Positions 1-8,467 of a stretch of 32,884 nucleotides of DNA are shown here, piece by piece (positions within the stretch are counted from its first letter, which is position 1; each line of letters starts with the position of its first letter). A program made the position numbers and the translations under genes. Below the pieces are notes generated by a model. The model had not been told where the DNA came from and searched no databases. It saw only the letters and a list, made by a program, of their open reading frames with translations. Source of the stretch: Streptomyces sp. CBMA156 (lineage in GTDB: Bacteria > Actinomycetota > Actinomycetes > Streptomycetales > Streptomycetaceae). The stretch spans positions 1-32,884 of the forward strand of contig NZ_MSJQ01000318.1 of assembly GCF_014596515.1 (NCBI RefSeq), in the 5' to 3' direction.

Positions 1-209
1 GTGGCCGTGCCGGGGCCCGGGGAGCGCCGGGCGGGCCAGTCCTGGACCAGCGCGCCCACCGCGGCGGCCTCCTCGGCCAGCCGCCCGCCGCGCGGGCAGG
101 CGACCAGCACCCGGTGGCCGGCCTCCCGTTGACCCCGGACCAGATCGGCGACGACGCGGGCGACCCCGCCGTCCACCGGTTGCGAAATGTGAAGGATCGT
201 CATATGCAC
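1..209 (-). CDS. glycosyltransferase, N-terminal part (truncated by window edge)
   Basis: Only the first ~69 codons are in the window; the gene runs off the left edge. The protein begins with a beta-strand 'TILHISQPVDGGVARVV' followed by a helix and a second strand 'GHRVLVACPRGG'. This is the usual start of a GT-B fold (GT4-type) glycosyltransferase, where the Gly-Gly loop lies by the acceptor/donor cleft. An ATG lies at 203-201, but an in-frame GTG at 209-207 is preceded by TAGGCT (225-220) and 7 nt of spacer, the layout of a leaderless actinobacterial gene, so I prefer the GTG. It would transfer a sugar from a nucleotide sugar to an unknown acceptor. Substrate and full length cannot be judged. 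Confidence 0.6.
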   Translation of the reverse strand, partial: MHMTILHISQPVDGGVARVVADLVRGQREAGHRVLVACPRGGRLAEEAAAVGALVQDWPARRSPGPGTA

Positions 210-430
210 GGCGGCGAGCCTAGGGTGGCTCCCCCGTGCCGGGCGGCCCCCGTCACCCGCAGGTGGCGGTTCGGCCACCCGTACGGCTTTCGGCTCGTAC
301 GGGTGGCCGAGCTGCCCGAATCATCGAGCGATTCGATCGCCCTGACGGATTTACCCGCGTGAATCGCGCGGCCGGCGATTCCGTGGCCCGACGGGTTCCG
401 CCGGAAGCCGGTGGACCCGGCGGACCTCGG

Positions 431-520
431 TGGAACTCAGCGGGCCTCAGCAGTCCTCAACGGACCGCACGGGCCTCAACGGGCCTCAACGGGCCTCAGC
501 GGCTCCGGCGGGCCTCAGCG
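431..520. repeat. degenerate 10-bp tandem repeat (GGGCCTCAAC type)
   Basis: About nine decamers lie in exact 10-bp phase. GGGCCTCAAC is exact at 471-480 and 481-490, with GGGCCTCAGC at 491-500. More diverged copies are at 441, 451 and 511. The array overlaps the last codons of the SRPBCC gene. The rest of the 305-bp gap (210-430) holds the probable promoter of the glycosyltransferase gene at its left end, and I see no other gene in it. Confidence 0.6.
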
Positions 521-955
521 GACTTCGTCGGCGAGGTTGGCCAGCACCTCGTCGTGGATCCGGTTGAGGCCCTTCGGGGCGAAGGTGCGCTCGAAGAAGC
601 CGCCGATGCCGGTCGCGCCCTGCCAGGTGGCGGTCACGGTGACCTTGGCGCGGCCCTCGCCGACGGCGGCGACGGTCCAGGTGATCACCATGCTGGAGTT
701 GGCGTCCTTCTCCACCAGGCGGTCGGGCTGGGGCGCCGAGACGGTGAAGAGGCAGTCGCGCACCCGCTTCTCGGTGGCCTGGAGCTTCCAGTGCACCTGG
801 GTGCCTGCGCCGGTGCCGCCGACCCGCACCTCGTACTCGCTGTACTGCGCGGGCAGCAGCTTCGGGCGGGTCACCTGGTAGTCGGCCAGCGCCTCGTACA
901 CCCGCTCGGGCGCGGCGTCGTAGACCCGCTCGGTGGTGGCCTGCACCTGTCCCAT
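515..955 (-). CDS. SRPBCC family protein (polyketide cyclase/START-like)
   Basis: This 146-residue protein fits the single-domain SRPBCC (START/Bet v1-like) family. It starts with the strand 'TTERVYDAAPERVYEALADY', has central strands ('GTQVHWKL', 'SSMVITWTVAAVGEGRAKVTVTATW') and ends in a long C-terminal helix ('GLNRIHDEVLANLADEV'). These folds form a hydrophobic pocket for lipids or aromatic ligands; no catalytic residues can be assigned. An AGGAG-type ribosome site lies about 10 nt before the ATG. The gene is divergent from the HipA-like gene, with about 90 bp between them. Its stop lies inside a decamer repeat array. The cellular role is unknown. Confidence 0.8.
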   Translation of the reverse strand: MGQVQATTERVYDAAPERVYEALADYQVTRPKLLPAQYSEYEVRVGGTGAGTQVHWKLQATEKRVRDCLFTVSAPQPDRLVEKDANSSMVITWTVAAVGEGRAKVTVTATWQGATGIGGFFERTFAPKGLNRIHDEVLANLADEVR

Positions 956-1031
956 GACCTTGCTCTCCTCGTGTGGTGGGTACGTCTGTCCGGCAAGCCA
1001 ATCACAGGGTCGCGCCCGCGACGCGGCGGGA

Positions 1032-1037
1032 TAGGGT
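1032..1037 (+). promoter_or_regulatory. -10 box (TAGGGT) of a leaderless HipA-like gene
   Basis: TAGGGT ends 7 nt before GTG 1045, so transcription should start at or next to the start codon. No Shine-Dalgarno sequence precedes that GTG. I see no convincing -35 box. Confidence 0.45.
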
Positions 1038-1044
1038 GGCCGGT

Positions 1045-1944
1045 GTGCTCGATCTGGTGACTGCTGTGCGCTACGTCGACCCGCTGCGGGCCGGCGGCTC
1101 CGTCCCCGGTGTGGTGGAGACCGACGACCTGGGCACGTACGTGGTCAAGTTCACCGGGGCCGCACAGGGCCGCAAGGCGCTGATCGCCGAGGTGATCGTG
1201 GGCGAGCTGGCCCGGCGGCTGGGGCTGCGGGTGCCGGAGCTGCGGCTGGTGGACTTCGACCCGGCCGTCGCCGCGGACGAGCCGGACGCCGAGATCCAGG
1301 ACATGCTCAAGGCCAGCGCCGGCCTCAACCTCGGGATGGACCTGCTGCCCGGGGCCCGCGACTTCCGACCGGGGATGATCGCGGTCGGCCCGGCCGAGGC
1401 CGGCCGGGTGGTCTGGCTGGACGCCCTGACCGGCAACGTCGACCGCACCGTGCACAACCCCAACCTGGTGGTCTGGCACGGGCGGCTCTGGCTGATCGAC
1501 AACGGCGCAGCGCTGATCTTCCACCACCGCTGGGCGGGGGCCGGGGCGGCGGTCGGCAAGCGGTACGACCTCAGCGCGCACGCGCTCGGCGGCTCGGCCC
1601 CTGACGTCCGGCTGGCCGACGAGGAACTCGGGCCGCTGGTCACCGTGCCGCTGCTGGAGGAGGTGCTGGCGCTGGTCCCGGACGAGTGGCTGGCCGACGA
1701 GCCGGGCTTCGACTCGGCGGACGCCGTCCGGCACGCCTACGTCGCCCACCTGGCCGCCCGGGTGGTGCTCTCCGGACAGTGGCTGCCGGAGGGCTTCGCC
1801 ACGCCCGAGCAGCTGCGCGAGGCGGAGCGGCGCCAGGCGGCCAGGACCCGGGCCGGGCGGCCCGCCTGGCTGCGGGAGGTGCCTGACCTGCACGGCAAGC
1901 CGTCGGTGGAGACGGTCTGGGAGCACCACGTCGACGAGGGCTGA
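1045..1944 (+). CDS. HipA-like kinase family protein
   Basis: This 299-residue protein resembles the stand-alone HipA-like kinases of Streptomyces. Visible kinase features are a Lys in 'TYVVKFTG' (K35, ATP-binding strand), the catalytic loop 'GNVDRTVHNPN' (D133, N138) and the metal-binding 'LWLIDNGAAL' (D152). HipA proteins phosphorylate protein substrates (glutamyl-tRNA synthetase for E. coli HipA), but the target of this family is not known to me. No HipB-like antitoxin is adjacent, so a toxin-antitoxin role is not supported. The reading frame opens at 973; I chose GTG 1045 because homology begins there and TAGGGT sits 7 nt upstream. A strong bidirectional hairpin follows the gene. Confidence 0.75.
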   Translation: MLDLVTAVRYVDPLRAGGSVPGVVETDDLGTYVVKFTGAAQGRKALIAEVIVGELARRLGLRVPELRLVDFDPAVAADEPDAEIQDMLKASAGLNLGMDLLPGARDFRPGMIAVGPAEAGRVVWLDALTGNVDRTVHNPNLVVWHGRLWLIDNGAALIFHHRWAGAGAAVGKRYDLSAHALGGSAPDVRLADEELGPLVTVPLLEEVLALVPDEWLADEPGFDSADAVRHAYVAHLAARVVLSGQWLPEGFATPEQLREAERRQAARTRAGRPAWLREVPDLHGKPSVETVWEHHVDEG

Positions 1945-2016
1945 GCGGGCGGGTCGGCCGGGGCCTCCCGGACGGCGGTGCTCCGGCACGTCGGCATCCC
2001 GGTGTGTCCGTACGCC

Positions 2017-2054
2017 GGTGGGCTCCGGTGGGCTCCGATGGGCTCCGGTGGGCG
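2017..2054. repeat. 10-bp tandem repeat (GGTGGGCTCC)
   Basis: Just under four head-to-tail copies of GGTGGGCTCC (third copy GATGGGCTCC; fourth partial) lie in the gap between two convergent genes, just before a long hairpin. They look like a slippage product; no function is apparent. Confidence 0.7.
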
Positions 2055-2059
2055 AACGC

Positions 2060-2097
2060 GGCCGGGGAGCGGGACCTCGTGGTCCCGCTCCCCGGCC
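2060..2097. terminator. bidirectional hairpin terminator
   Basis: A perfect 17-bp inverted repeat (GGCCGGGGAGCGGGACC and its complement) with a TCGT loop lies between the convergent HipA-like and subtilisin genes. There is no clear U-tract, as is usual in high-GC actinomycetes. Confidence 0.85.
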
Positions 2098-2129
2098 CTG
2101 CTTGTTCGGATGTGTCCGCGGTCAGCGCG

Positions 2130-3614
<1,485 letters not shown>

Positions 3615-3679
3615 GGGGGTTGGCCTCCCGAGTCGTCAGGCGGCAGCTGCGGTTGGCAGGTGCACTGGGAATGACCGGG

Positions 3680-3709
3680 ACGCTAATGAAGATTTACTGA
3701 AAAGCGCAA
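3680..3709 (-). promoter_or_regulatory. sigma-70-type promoter of the S8 protease gene
   Basis: On the minus strand, TTGCGC (3709-3704), an 18-bp spacer and TAGCGT (3685-3680) lie in an unusually AT-rich stretch. This predicts a ~60-nt leader before the ATG at 3614. Confidence 0.6.
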
Positions 3710-3959
3710 GGGGTAGTCATCTAATCGTCACATCTGAACCAAGAACAGGGGTTACGGGCCCTCGGAGTTCAACAAGGGCAACAGAGTTCCAGAGTGTTAA
3801 AAAGTGATGGTTCGCCGACGTGCGGCCCCGCCCGTCACACCGGGGTTCACACCGTGGTTCACGGCGCGCTTCGCGGCATGGTCCGCAGCGTGCTCCACAC
3901 CACGGTGACCAGCGAGGAGCCGGCGAGGGAGCAGTGGGGGAGCAGCCCGGATCGCAGCG
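3710..3959. other. intergenic region without a recognisable gene
   Basis: The part at 3710-3810 is AT-rich for this genome and belongs to the upstream region of the S8 protease gene. The part at 3840-3910 has short repeats of GGTTCAC and an 8-bp inverted pair CACCGTGG/CCACGGTG that could help end transcription of the chimeric gene to its right. ORFs here lack gene-like codon use. Confidence 0.4.
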
Positions 3960-5927
3960 CTACAACGCGTACAACCGAAGCGCGTTGCCCGCCGCGATCT
4001 GCCGCGCCACCCGCTCGGCGTCGGCCGCGGCGCAGGCGCCGTCGGCCTGCCAGCCCGCCAGCACCGCACGCAGTCCGTGTCGGAACTGACAGGTGCCCAC
4101 CAAATACAGTTCGGGCAAGCCGTAGGCGTCGGTGGAGAACAGCAATTTCCCGAACGGGGCCAGCTCCAGCATCTCGCCCAGCACCGCCGCCACTCGCGGA
4201 CCGGTGTACGAGGCCGTCAGCCCGAGGTCGGTGTACACCGTCGGGAAGGCCTGGGCCAGCCAGGCGGCCTGCCGGTGGTACGGGTAGCCGTGCAGCAGCA
4301 CCAGCGGGACGCCGCTGGGCTCGGCGGCGCGCACGAAGTCCGTCAACAGCGACGGATCGGCCCGGTGCAGCGTGAGGTCGGGGTCGCCGAAGCCGGTGTG
4401 GAGCTGGAGCGGCAGACCCAGCCCGGCGCAGACGTCCACGGCCGTCCAGAGCACGTGGTGCAGCAGCACCGGGTCGGTCAGCCGGCCGCTCCCACCGCGC
4501 AGGTGGGCACCGGCCGCGGCCACCACGGCCGTACGGTCCGGGCGTTCGGCGGGGGCCGCCAGGCCGTGCCGGTAGGCGAGCACCGACTTGACCGCGACAG
4601 CCCCGGCGGCGGCCGTCGCCAGCGCCTCGGCGACGGCCGCCGGCCAGGCCTCGGCACCGGCCGTCACCGTCTCGGCCACCGACTCCAGCCGGACCACCTC
4701 GTGCACCGACGCCCCGGTGGCCTCGGCGAGTTCGGGCAGCGGCAGCAGCTCGTGGCCCGCGGCGGCGGTCAGCCCGGTGTCCACCAGGCAGATGTCCAGC
4801 CCGGCCGCCGCCAGCAGCGGCACCCGGTCGCCCCAGGCGTCGGAGGCCAGCGGCGCCAGGGCGTACCCGAGCGGGGCGGCGGCCAGCGAGAGCAGCCAGT
4901 CGTACGAGGTGACCCTGGCCAGCGTCCCGGCCGGGAAGTCCTGCTGGACCACCGTCTCCCAGACCGGGTTGAGGAAGCCCAGCCCGGCCATCGCCACCGT
5001 CTGGGCGGCCACCGCGAGCGGCACCGGGGCGGGGAGCGCGAGGGCGAGCAGCGGCAGCCCGTACAGCGCGAGGGCGAGGTTGCCGGCCAGCACCGGGCGG
5101 CGGGGCCGCAGCCTTGCGGCGATCAGCGAGCCGGCCAGCAGGCCCACCGCGCCGGCCTGGGTCAGCGCCACCCAGGCGCCGTCGCCGCCGAGCCGGGTGT
5201 GGGCGACCAGCGGGCCGAGGGTGAGCTGCACGGCGCTCGCGCCGTTCCACACCCCGTGGGCGATCAGGCTGGTCCAGTACCAGTCCCGGGAGCGCACCTC
5301 GCTCCAGCCCTCGGCGAGGTCCCGGCGCAGTGAGCGTGGTTCGCCGGGCACGTGGTCGATCCGGAGCCGGGTGAGCAGGGCGGCGCTCAGCAGGAACGAG
5401 GCGCCGTCCAGTACGAAGGCCCAGCCGGGCCCGGCGGTGTACACCAGGAGTCCGGCGAGTGCCGGGCCGGCGAGGCGGGCGCCGCCGGTCGCGGTGCCGA
5501 GCAGGGCGTTGGCCCGCAGCCGCAGCTCGCCTCGGACGGTGGTCGCGACCAGCGGCGAGGCGGTGGGCATGGCGAAGGCGGAGGCGATGCCGCCGACCGC
5601 CGAGGCGGCCGCGATGTGTGCCAGGCCCGGCTGCTCGCCGAGCAGTTCCAGGCCGACCAGGAGCTGGGCCAGGGCCCGGACCAGGTCGGTGGTGAGGGCG
5701 ACCAGCCGGGGGTCGAAGCGGTCCCCGACCACGCCGCCGACCGGCAGCAGGAGCAGCCTCGGCACCATCGCGCAGCCCAGGACCAGGGCGAGCGCGGCGG
5801 CGGAGCCGGTGGCGCGGGTGACGGCGATGGCGAGGGCGGCCGGGACGGCGGCGTCGCCGAGGGTGGAGACCGTCCGGCCGATGAAGAGCAGGCGGAAGCC
5901 TCCCTGGCGCAGGGGGTGCGGAGTCAC
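3960..5927 (-). CDS. chimeric ORF: MFS transporter fused to an amidohydrolase lacking its N-terminus
   Basis: One uninterrupted 655-residue frame. Residues 1-~370 are an MFS exporter ('GGFRLLFIGRTVSTLGDAA' start, motif-A region 'GGVVGDRFDPRL', about ten hydrophobic segments). From ~371 the protein is an amidohydrolase-2/FluG-type TIM-barrel: 'DICLVDTGL', K447, H510 in 'LHTGFGD', H546 and H551 in 'LLHGYPYHR', D600 in 'FSTDAYGLPE'. The amidohydrolase lacks its front, including the expected N-terminal HxH metal motif, and the MFS part lacks its last helices. The joint lies in 'LLAAAGL' (4817-4797). Natural fusion is possible, but loss of both ends suggests a deletion and probably a non-functional enzyme half. 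Start: GTG 5927 follows a -35/-10 pair by 7 nt; an ATG at 5963 overlaps the promoter. Confidence 0.8.
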   Translation of the reverse strand: MTPHPLRQGGFRLLFIGRTVSTLGDAAVPAALAIAVTRATGSAAALALVLGCAMVPRLLLLPVGGVVGDRFDPRLVALTTDLVRALAQLLVGLELLGEQPGLAHIAAASAVGGIASAFAMPTASPLVATTVRGELRLRANALLGTATGGARLAGPALAGLLVYTAGPGWAFVLDGASFLLSAALLTRLRIDHVPGEPRSLRRDLAEGWSEVRSRDWYWTSLIAHGVWNGASAVQLTLGPLVAHTRLGGDGAWVALTQAGAVGLLAGSLIAARLRPRRPVLAGNLALALYGLPLLALALPAPVPLAVAAQTVAMAGLGFLNPVWETVVQQDFPAGTLARVTSYDWLLSLAAAPLGYALAPLASDAWGDRVPLLAAAGLDICLVDTGLTAAAGHELLPLPELAEATGASVHEVVRLESVAETVTAGAEAWPAAVAEALATAAAGAVAVKSVLAYRHGLAAPAERPDRTAVVAAAGAHLRGGSGRLTDPVLLHHVLWTAVDVCAGLGLPLQLHTGFGDPDLTLHRADPSLLTDFVRAAEPSGVPLVLLHGYPYHRQAAWLAQAFPTVYTDLGLTASYTGPRVAAVLGEMLELAPFGKLLFSTDAYGLPELYLVGTCQFRHGLRAVLAGWQADGACAAADAERVARQIAAGNALRLYAL

Positions 5928-5934
5928 GCGCCGC

Positions 5935-5963
5935 ACTGTATTTCGGTGACGAAATTTTGGCAA
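5935..5963 (-). promoter_or_regulatory. promoter of the MFS-amidohydrolase ORF
   Basis: On the minus strand, TTGCCA (5963-5958), a 17-bp spacer and TACAGT (5940-5935) form a near-consensus promoter. The GTG start follows after 7 nt, so the mRNA is probably leaderless. Confidence 0.7.
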
Positions 5964-5980
5964 CGAATATTTCGGTGCCG
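5939..5980. promoter_or_regulatory. candidate MarR operator in the divergent promoter
   Basis: The dyad TTTCG-N4-CGAAA lies at 5941-5954, between the -35 and -10 boxes of the exporter gene. A second dyad, CGAA-TAT-TTCG, is at 5964-5974. The block TATTTCGGTG is directly repeated at 5939-5948 and 5968-5977. Binding here would block both divergent promoters. This is an inference from position and symmetry. Confidence 0.5.
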
Positions 5981-5995
5981 TTGTTTTAGGGTTTG

Positions 5996-6001
5996 TAGAC
6001 T
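5996..6001 (+). promoter_or_regulatory. -10 box (TAGACT) of the marR gene
   Basis: TAGACT ends 6 nt before ATG 6008, which fits a leaderless transcript. A second TAGGGT lies at 5987-5992. The -35 element is unclear. Confidence 0.4.
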
Positions 6002-6007
6002 TCTCCC

Positions 6008-6586
6008 ATGGCCGAGCACCCTCCTGAGCAGCGCACTCCGCCCCGCGGCGACCGCCCGGAGCCCGGCGACCGGACAGAGCCCCGCAATCGGACGGAGCCC
6101 CGCGACTGGACGGACGGTCACGTCGACCGCTGGCAGCCGGTGCTGCCCGGCCTCGACCCGGACATCGAGGCCTCCGTCACCCGGATGTCCCGGCTCACCC
6201 GCCATCTCGGCCGGGTCCGTGAGCAGGGCGTCGCCGACTTCGGCCTGCACAAGCACGAGTTCGACACCCTGCACGTGCTCGCCGGGCGCGGCGGCCACGC
6301 CGCCCCCTCGGACCTGCGGGCCGACCTCAACCTCGCACCGGCCTCGGTCACCGGCCGGCTGGAGGCCCTGGAGCGGCGCGGCTTCGTGCTGCGCACGCCG
6401 TCCACGGAGGACCGCAGGAAGGTCGACATCCTGCTCACCGAGGCCGGGCGTGCGGCCTGGCAGGAGGCGCTGGACGTGGTCGGCCGGGAGGAGCGCCGGC
6501 TGCTCGGGGTGCTGTCCGAGCGGGAGCGGCGCACCCTGGCGGACCTGCTGCGGAAGGTGATGCTGGCTCAGGAGGGCGGGGCGTAG
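6008..6586 (+). CDS. MarR family transcriptional regulator
   Basis: This 192-residue protein has a winged-helix domain typical of MarR at about 75-165. The 'SDLRADLNLAPASVTGRLEALERRGFV' segment carries the recognition helix, and 'TPSTEDRRKVDILLTEAG' forms the wing with its usual Asp-Arg-Arg. The N-terminal ~40 residues are low-complexity with repeated 'RTEPR' and are probably disordered. The gene is divergent from the MFS-amidohydrolase ORF (80 bp between starts) with dyads in the shared region, so it most likely represses that exporter and itself until a ligand binds. The ATG has no Shine-Dalgarno and follows TAGACT by 6 nt. Confidence 0.88.
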   Translation: MAEHPPEQRTPPRGDRPEPGDRTEPRNRTEPRDWTDGHVDRWQPVLPGLDPDIEASVTRMSRLTRHLGRVREQGVADFGLHKHEFDTLHVLAGRGGHAAPSDLRADLNLAPASVTGRLEALERRGFVLRTPSTEDRRKVDILLTEAGRAAWQEALDVVGREERRLLGVLSERERRTLADLLRKVMLAQEGGA

Positions 6587-6590
6587 CGCC

Positions 6591-6636
6591 CTCCCGGGCC
6601 CGGGCCTCCCGAGCCTTGGCCTCCCGGGCCCGGGCC
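6591..6636. repeat. 16-bp direct repeat containing a CCCGGGCCCGGG palindrome
   Basis: CTCCCGGGCCCGGGCC occurs at 6591-6606 and again at 6621-6636, exactly 30 bp apart. Each copy contains a self-complementary 12-mer. It lies between the convergent MarR and protease genes and may act as a terminator. Confidence 0.6.
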
Positions 6637-6691
6637 GTGTCGGCCCTGGCCCACCGGGCCCCGGCCGGGCGGGGCCGGCGTGGGCGGGAGG

Positions 6692-7750
6692 TCAGACCGG
6701 CCGGCTCTGCGCCCAGTCGTAGAGGCGGCGGGCGCTGTCGCCGAGGCGGGTGGCGTAGAGCGTGCCGGCCGGGCCGCCCGCGAGTTCCTCGGTGGTGGTG
6801 GTGACGCCGACGACGGTGCCGGTGCCGGTCCGGGTGTCGAAGTGCGTGAAGTGGGGGCCGCCGCTCGCCCCGTGCGACATGTCGCAGGCCTCGCCCCACA
6901 GGATCGGTGCCGTGGTGCCGGGCCCGGCCGGACCGGCGCAGTGGATCATGCGTGAACCGGTGTACTTGCCGCTCGGGTCGTTGAGCCGCTCCTTCGGATA
7001 CCCGAAGGCGTGGACGAACTCGCCCGCGGCGGGCCGGGTGAACGCGATCCGCTGGCTTCCGGTGACGTCCGCGACCCTTCGTCCGTCGGCCGAGCAGTTC
7101 GCGACGAGGACCCCGGTGTCGAAGCCGGCCACGGCGACGGCGTCCGAGGTCGGGCCGGCGTCCCAGCGGGACGAGGTGGCCACGCTCCTGACGGTGAAGC
7201 CGCCGAGCGGCTTCGTGCCGTTGCGGTAGCCGGGCACGAAGTACAGGTTGTGGTTCCAGGTGTCGTCGGTGGCGGAGGCTCCGACGCCGCGCAGGCAGTG
7301 GGCCGCCGTGACGACGGTGCTGCGGTTCGCGGCGGCGACGACGGTGGCGGTGCAACTGCCGTCGTAGCCGTCGGAGAAGGTGAAGAAGAGCCGGCCGACG
7401 CTCCTGCTCACCGCTCCGCCGTGGGTCCACACGGCCCCGGGGTCCGGGGTGCCGGCGGGCAGCGGCCGCGGGTCGTCGGGCGTGTTGTCGTCCTCGGGCA
7501 CGGGTGTGATCTCGGGGACCAGGGCGCCCGCCAGCTTCATCCGGTCGGGGGTCCAGTAGGCGTCGATCCGGCCGCGCTCCGCGGCGGTCGTGGCGCCGGA
7601 GTGCGTGGTGACGGACTCGCTCTCCGCGGCGAGGGCCGTGTTCGGCAGCAGCACCGCCGCCGTGGCCGCGCTCAGCAGGAGGGCGCCCACGGCGGCGAGC
7701 CCGCGGGGGAGGGTCCGGTCGGTGGCTGACGTTCCAGGTGTCTTCGGCAT
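6692..7750 (-). CDS. secreted trypsin-like (S1) serine protease
   Basis: This 352-residue protein has a signal peptide (hydrophobic segment ~17-40, 'ALAA' cleavage site), a ~70-residue pro/linker region and a chymotrypsin-fold domain. The triad is visible: H151 in 'VTAAHC', D203 in 'TSDAVAV', S296 in 'HGASGGPH'. The 'MSHGASGGP' block is typical of V8/glutamyl-endopeptidase-like secreted S1 enzymes, so the P1 preference may not be basic. It should act outside the cell. A GTG at 7759 adds three residues, but ATG 7750 stands 7 nt after TAGCGT and is preferred. No inhibitor gene is adjacent. Confidence 0.85.
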   Translation of the reverse strand: MPKTPGTSATDRTLPRGLAAVGALLLSAATAAVLLPNTALAAESESVTTHSGATTAAERGRIDAYWTPDRMKLAGALVPEITPVPEDDNTPDDPRPLPAGTPDPGAVWTHGGAVSRSVGRLFFTFSDGYDGSCTATVVAAANRSTVVTAAHCLRGVGASATDDTWNHNLYFVPGYRNGTKPLGGFTVRSVATSSRWDAGPTSDAVAVAGFDTGVLVANCSADGRRVADVTGSQRIAFTRPAAGEFVHAFGYPKERLNDPSGKYTGSRMIHCAGPAGPGTTAPILWGEACDMSHGASGGPHFTHFDTRTGTGTVVGVTTTTEELAGGPAGTLYATRLGDSARRLYDWAQSRPV

Positions 7751-7757
7751 GTCCGGC

Positions 7758-7763
7758 ACGCTA
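7758..7763 (-). promoter_or_regulatory. -10 box (TAGCGT) of the S1 protease gene
   Basis: TAGCGT on the minus strand ends 7 nt before ATG 7750, in line with leaderless expression. Confidence 0.45.
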
Positions 7764-7861
7764 GGCGTGGCACGTCAGGCTTCTGTGTGGACCGGGTCTC
7801 ATCCGTCCATCGGTTGGATCAGGGTCCGGTAAAGGTGTCCCGGCCGTGTGTCGGTGCCGCG

Positions 7862-7879
7862 CCGGGCCGCGGGGCCCGG
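7862..7879 (-). terminator. short hairpin after the DUF1348 pseudogene
   Basis: CCGGGCC-GCGG-GGCCCGG is a perfect 7-bp stem starting 3 nt beyond the stop codon. It separates this gene from the protease gene downstream. Confidence 0.55.
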
Positions 7880-7881
7880 GT

Positions 7882-8364
7882 TCAGAGGCCGAGTCCGGTG
7901 AGGCCGGGGTGGTCGTCGGGACGGCGGCCGAGCGGCCAGTGGAACAGGCGCTCCGCGGCCGTGATCGGCAGGTCGTTGATGGAGGCGTGCCGGTGGGCCA
8001 TCAGGCCGTTGCGGTCGAACTCCCAGTTCTCGTTGCCGTAGGAGCGGAACCAGTGGCCGGCGTCGTCGTGCCACTCGTAGGCGAAGCGGACCGCGATGCG
8101 GTCGCCGTCGTACGCCCAGAGTTCCTTGATCAGGCGGTAGTCCTGCTCGCGCTGCCACTTGCGGGTGAGGAAGTCGGCGATCCGCTCGCGGCCGGTGAGG
8201 AACTCGGAGCGGTTGCGCCAGCGGCTGTCCGGTGTGTAGGCGAGGGCGACGCGCCGCGGGTCGCGGGTGTTTCAGGCGTCCTCGGCGGCGCGCACCTTCC
8301 GGCGGGCGGTCTCCTCGGTGAACGGGGGCAGGGGCGGGCGCTGCTCGGTGCCGGTCTCGGGCAT
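7882..8364 (-). pseudogene. DUF1348/NTF2-like protein gene with premature stop codon
   Basis: Read through, the frame gives a 160-residue NTF2-like protein of the DUF1348 family ('[19 protein letters not shown]', '[20 protein letters not shown]', '[19 protein letters not shown]', 'HASINDLPI'). Codon 31 is TGA (8274-8272) after 'KVRAAEDA', where family members have Trp ('AEDAWNTRDP'), so a single TGG-to-TGA change truncates it. The rest of the frame is undamaged, so the change is recent or a base-calling error. No good downstream start is seen. The ribosome site (GAGGGAG) and start are intact. It is divergent from a TetR gene across two palindromic operators. NTF2-fold proteins of this type have no established reaction. 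Confidence 0.8.
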
Positions 8365-8398
8365 GGGTGACTCCCTCGGGAATGGGTGTTCCGCAAGT

Positions 8399-8449
8399 GA
8401 GAACGACCGTTCTCGTTGCTCTGGCTACGATAGGAGAACCATCGTTCTC
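8399..8449. promoter_or_regulatory. two palindromic TetR operators
   Basis: Site 1 is GAGAACG-AC-CGTTCTC (8399-8414) and site 2 is GAGAAC-CATC-GTTCTC (8434-8449), with centres 35 bp apart. A TACGAT -10 box for the TetR gene (8426-8431) lies between them. Occupancy would silence both divergent genes. Confidence 0.75.
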
Positions 8450-8467
8450 ACGCAAAGGGCACGGCAG

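Noticed and set aside
236..1060. 274-residue plus-strand frame opposite the SRPBCC gene
   Set aside because: It is the antisense shadow of a recognisable gene, rich in Gly/Arg/Ala and without any family motif.
1045..1944. HipA-like kinase as part of a HipBA toxin-antitoxin pair
   Set aside because: No small XRE antitoxin gene lies on either side; the nearest XRE gene is 10 kb away and carries a cupin domain coupled to an exporter.
3797..4069. 90-residue minus-strand ORF after the chimeric gene
   Set aside because: Arg/Ala-rich, overlaps the end of the amidohydrolase domain, and shows no motif or ribosome site.
6591..6636. Direct repeats considered as att sites of an integrated element
   Set aside because: Only 30 bp apart, no integrase or tRNA nearby, and the unit is a simple CCCGGG palindrome.
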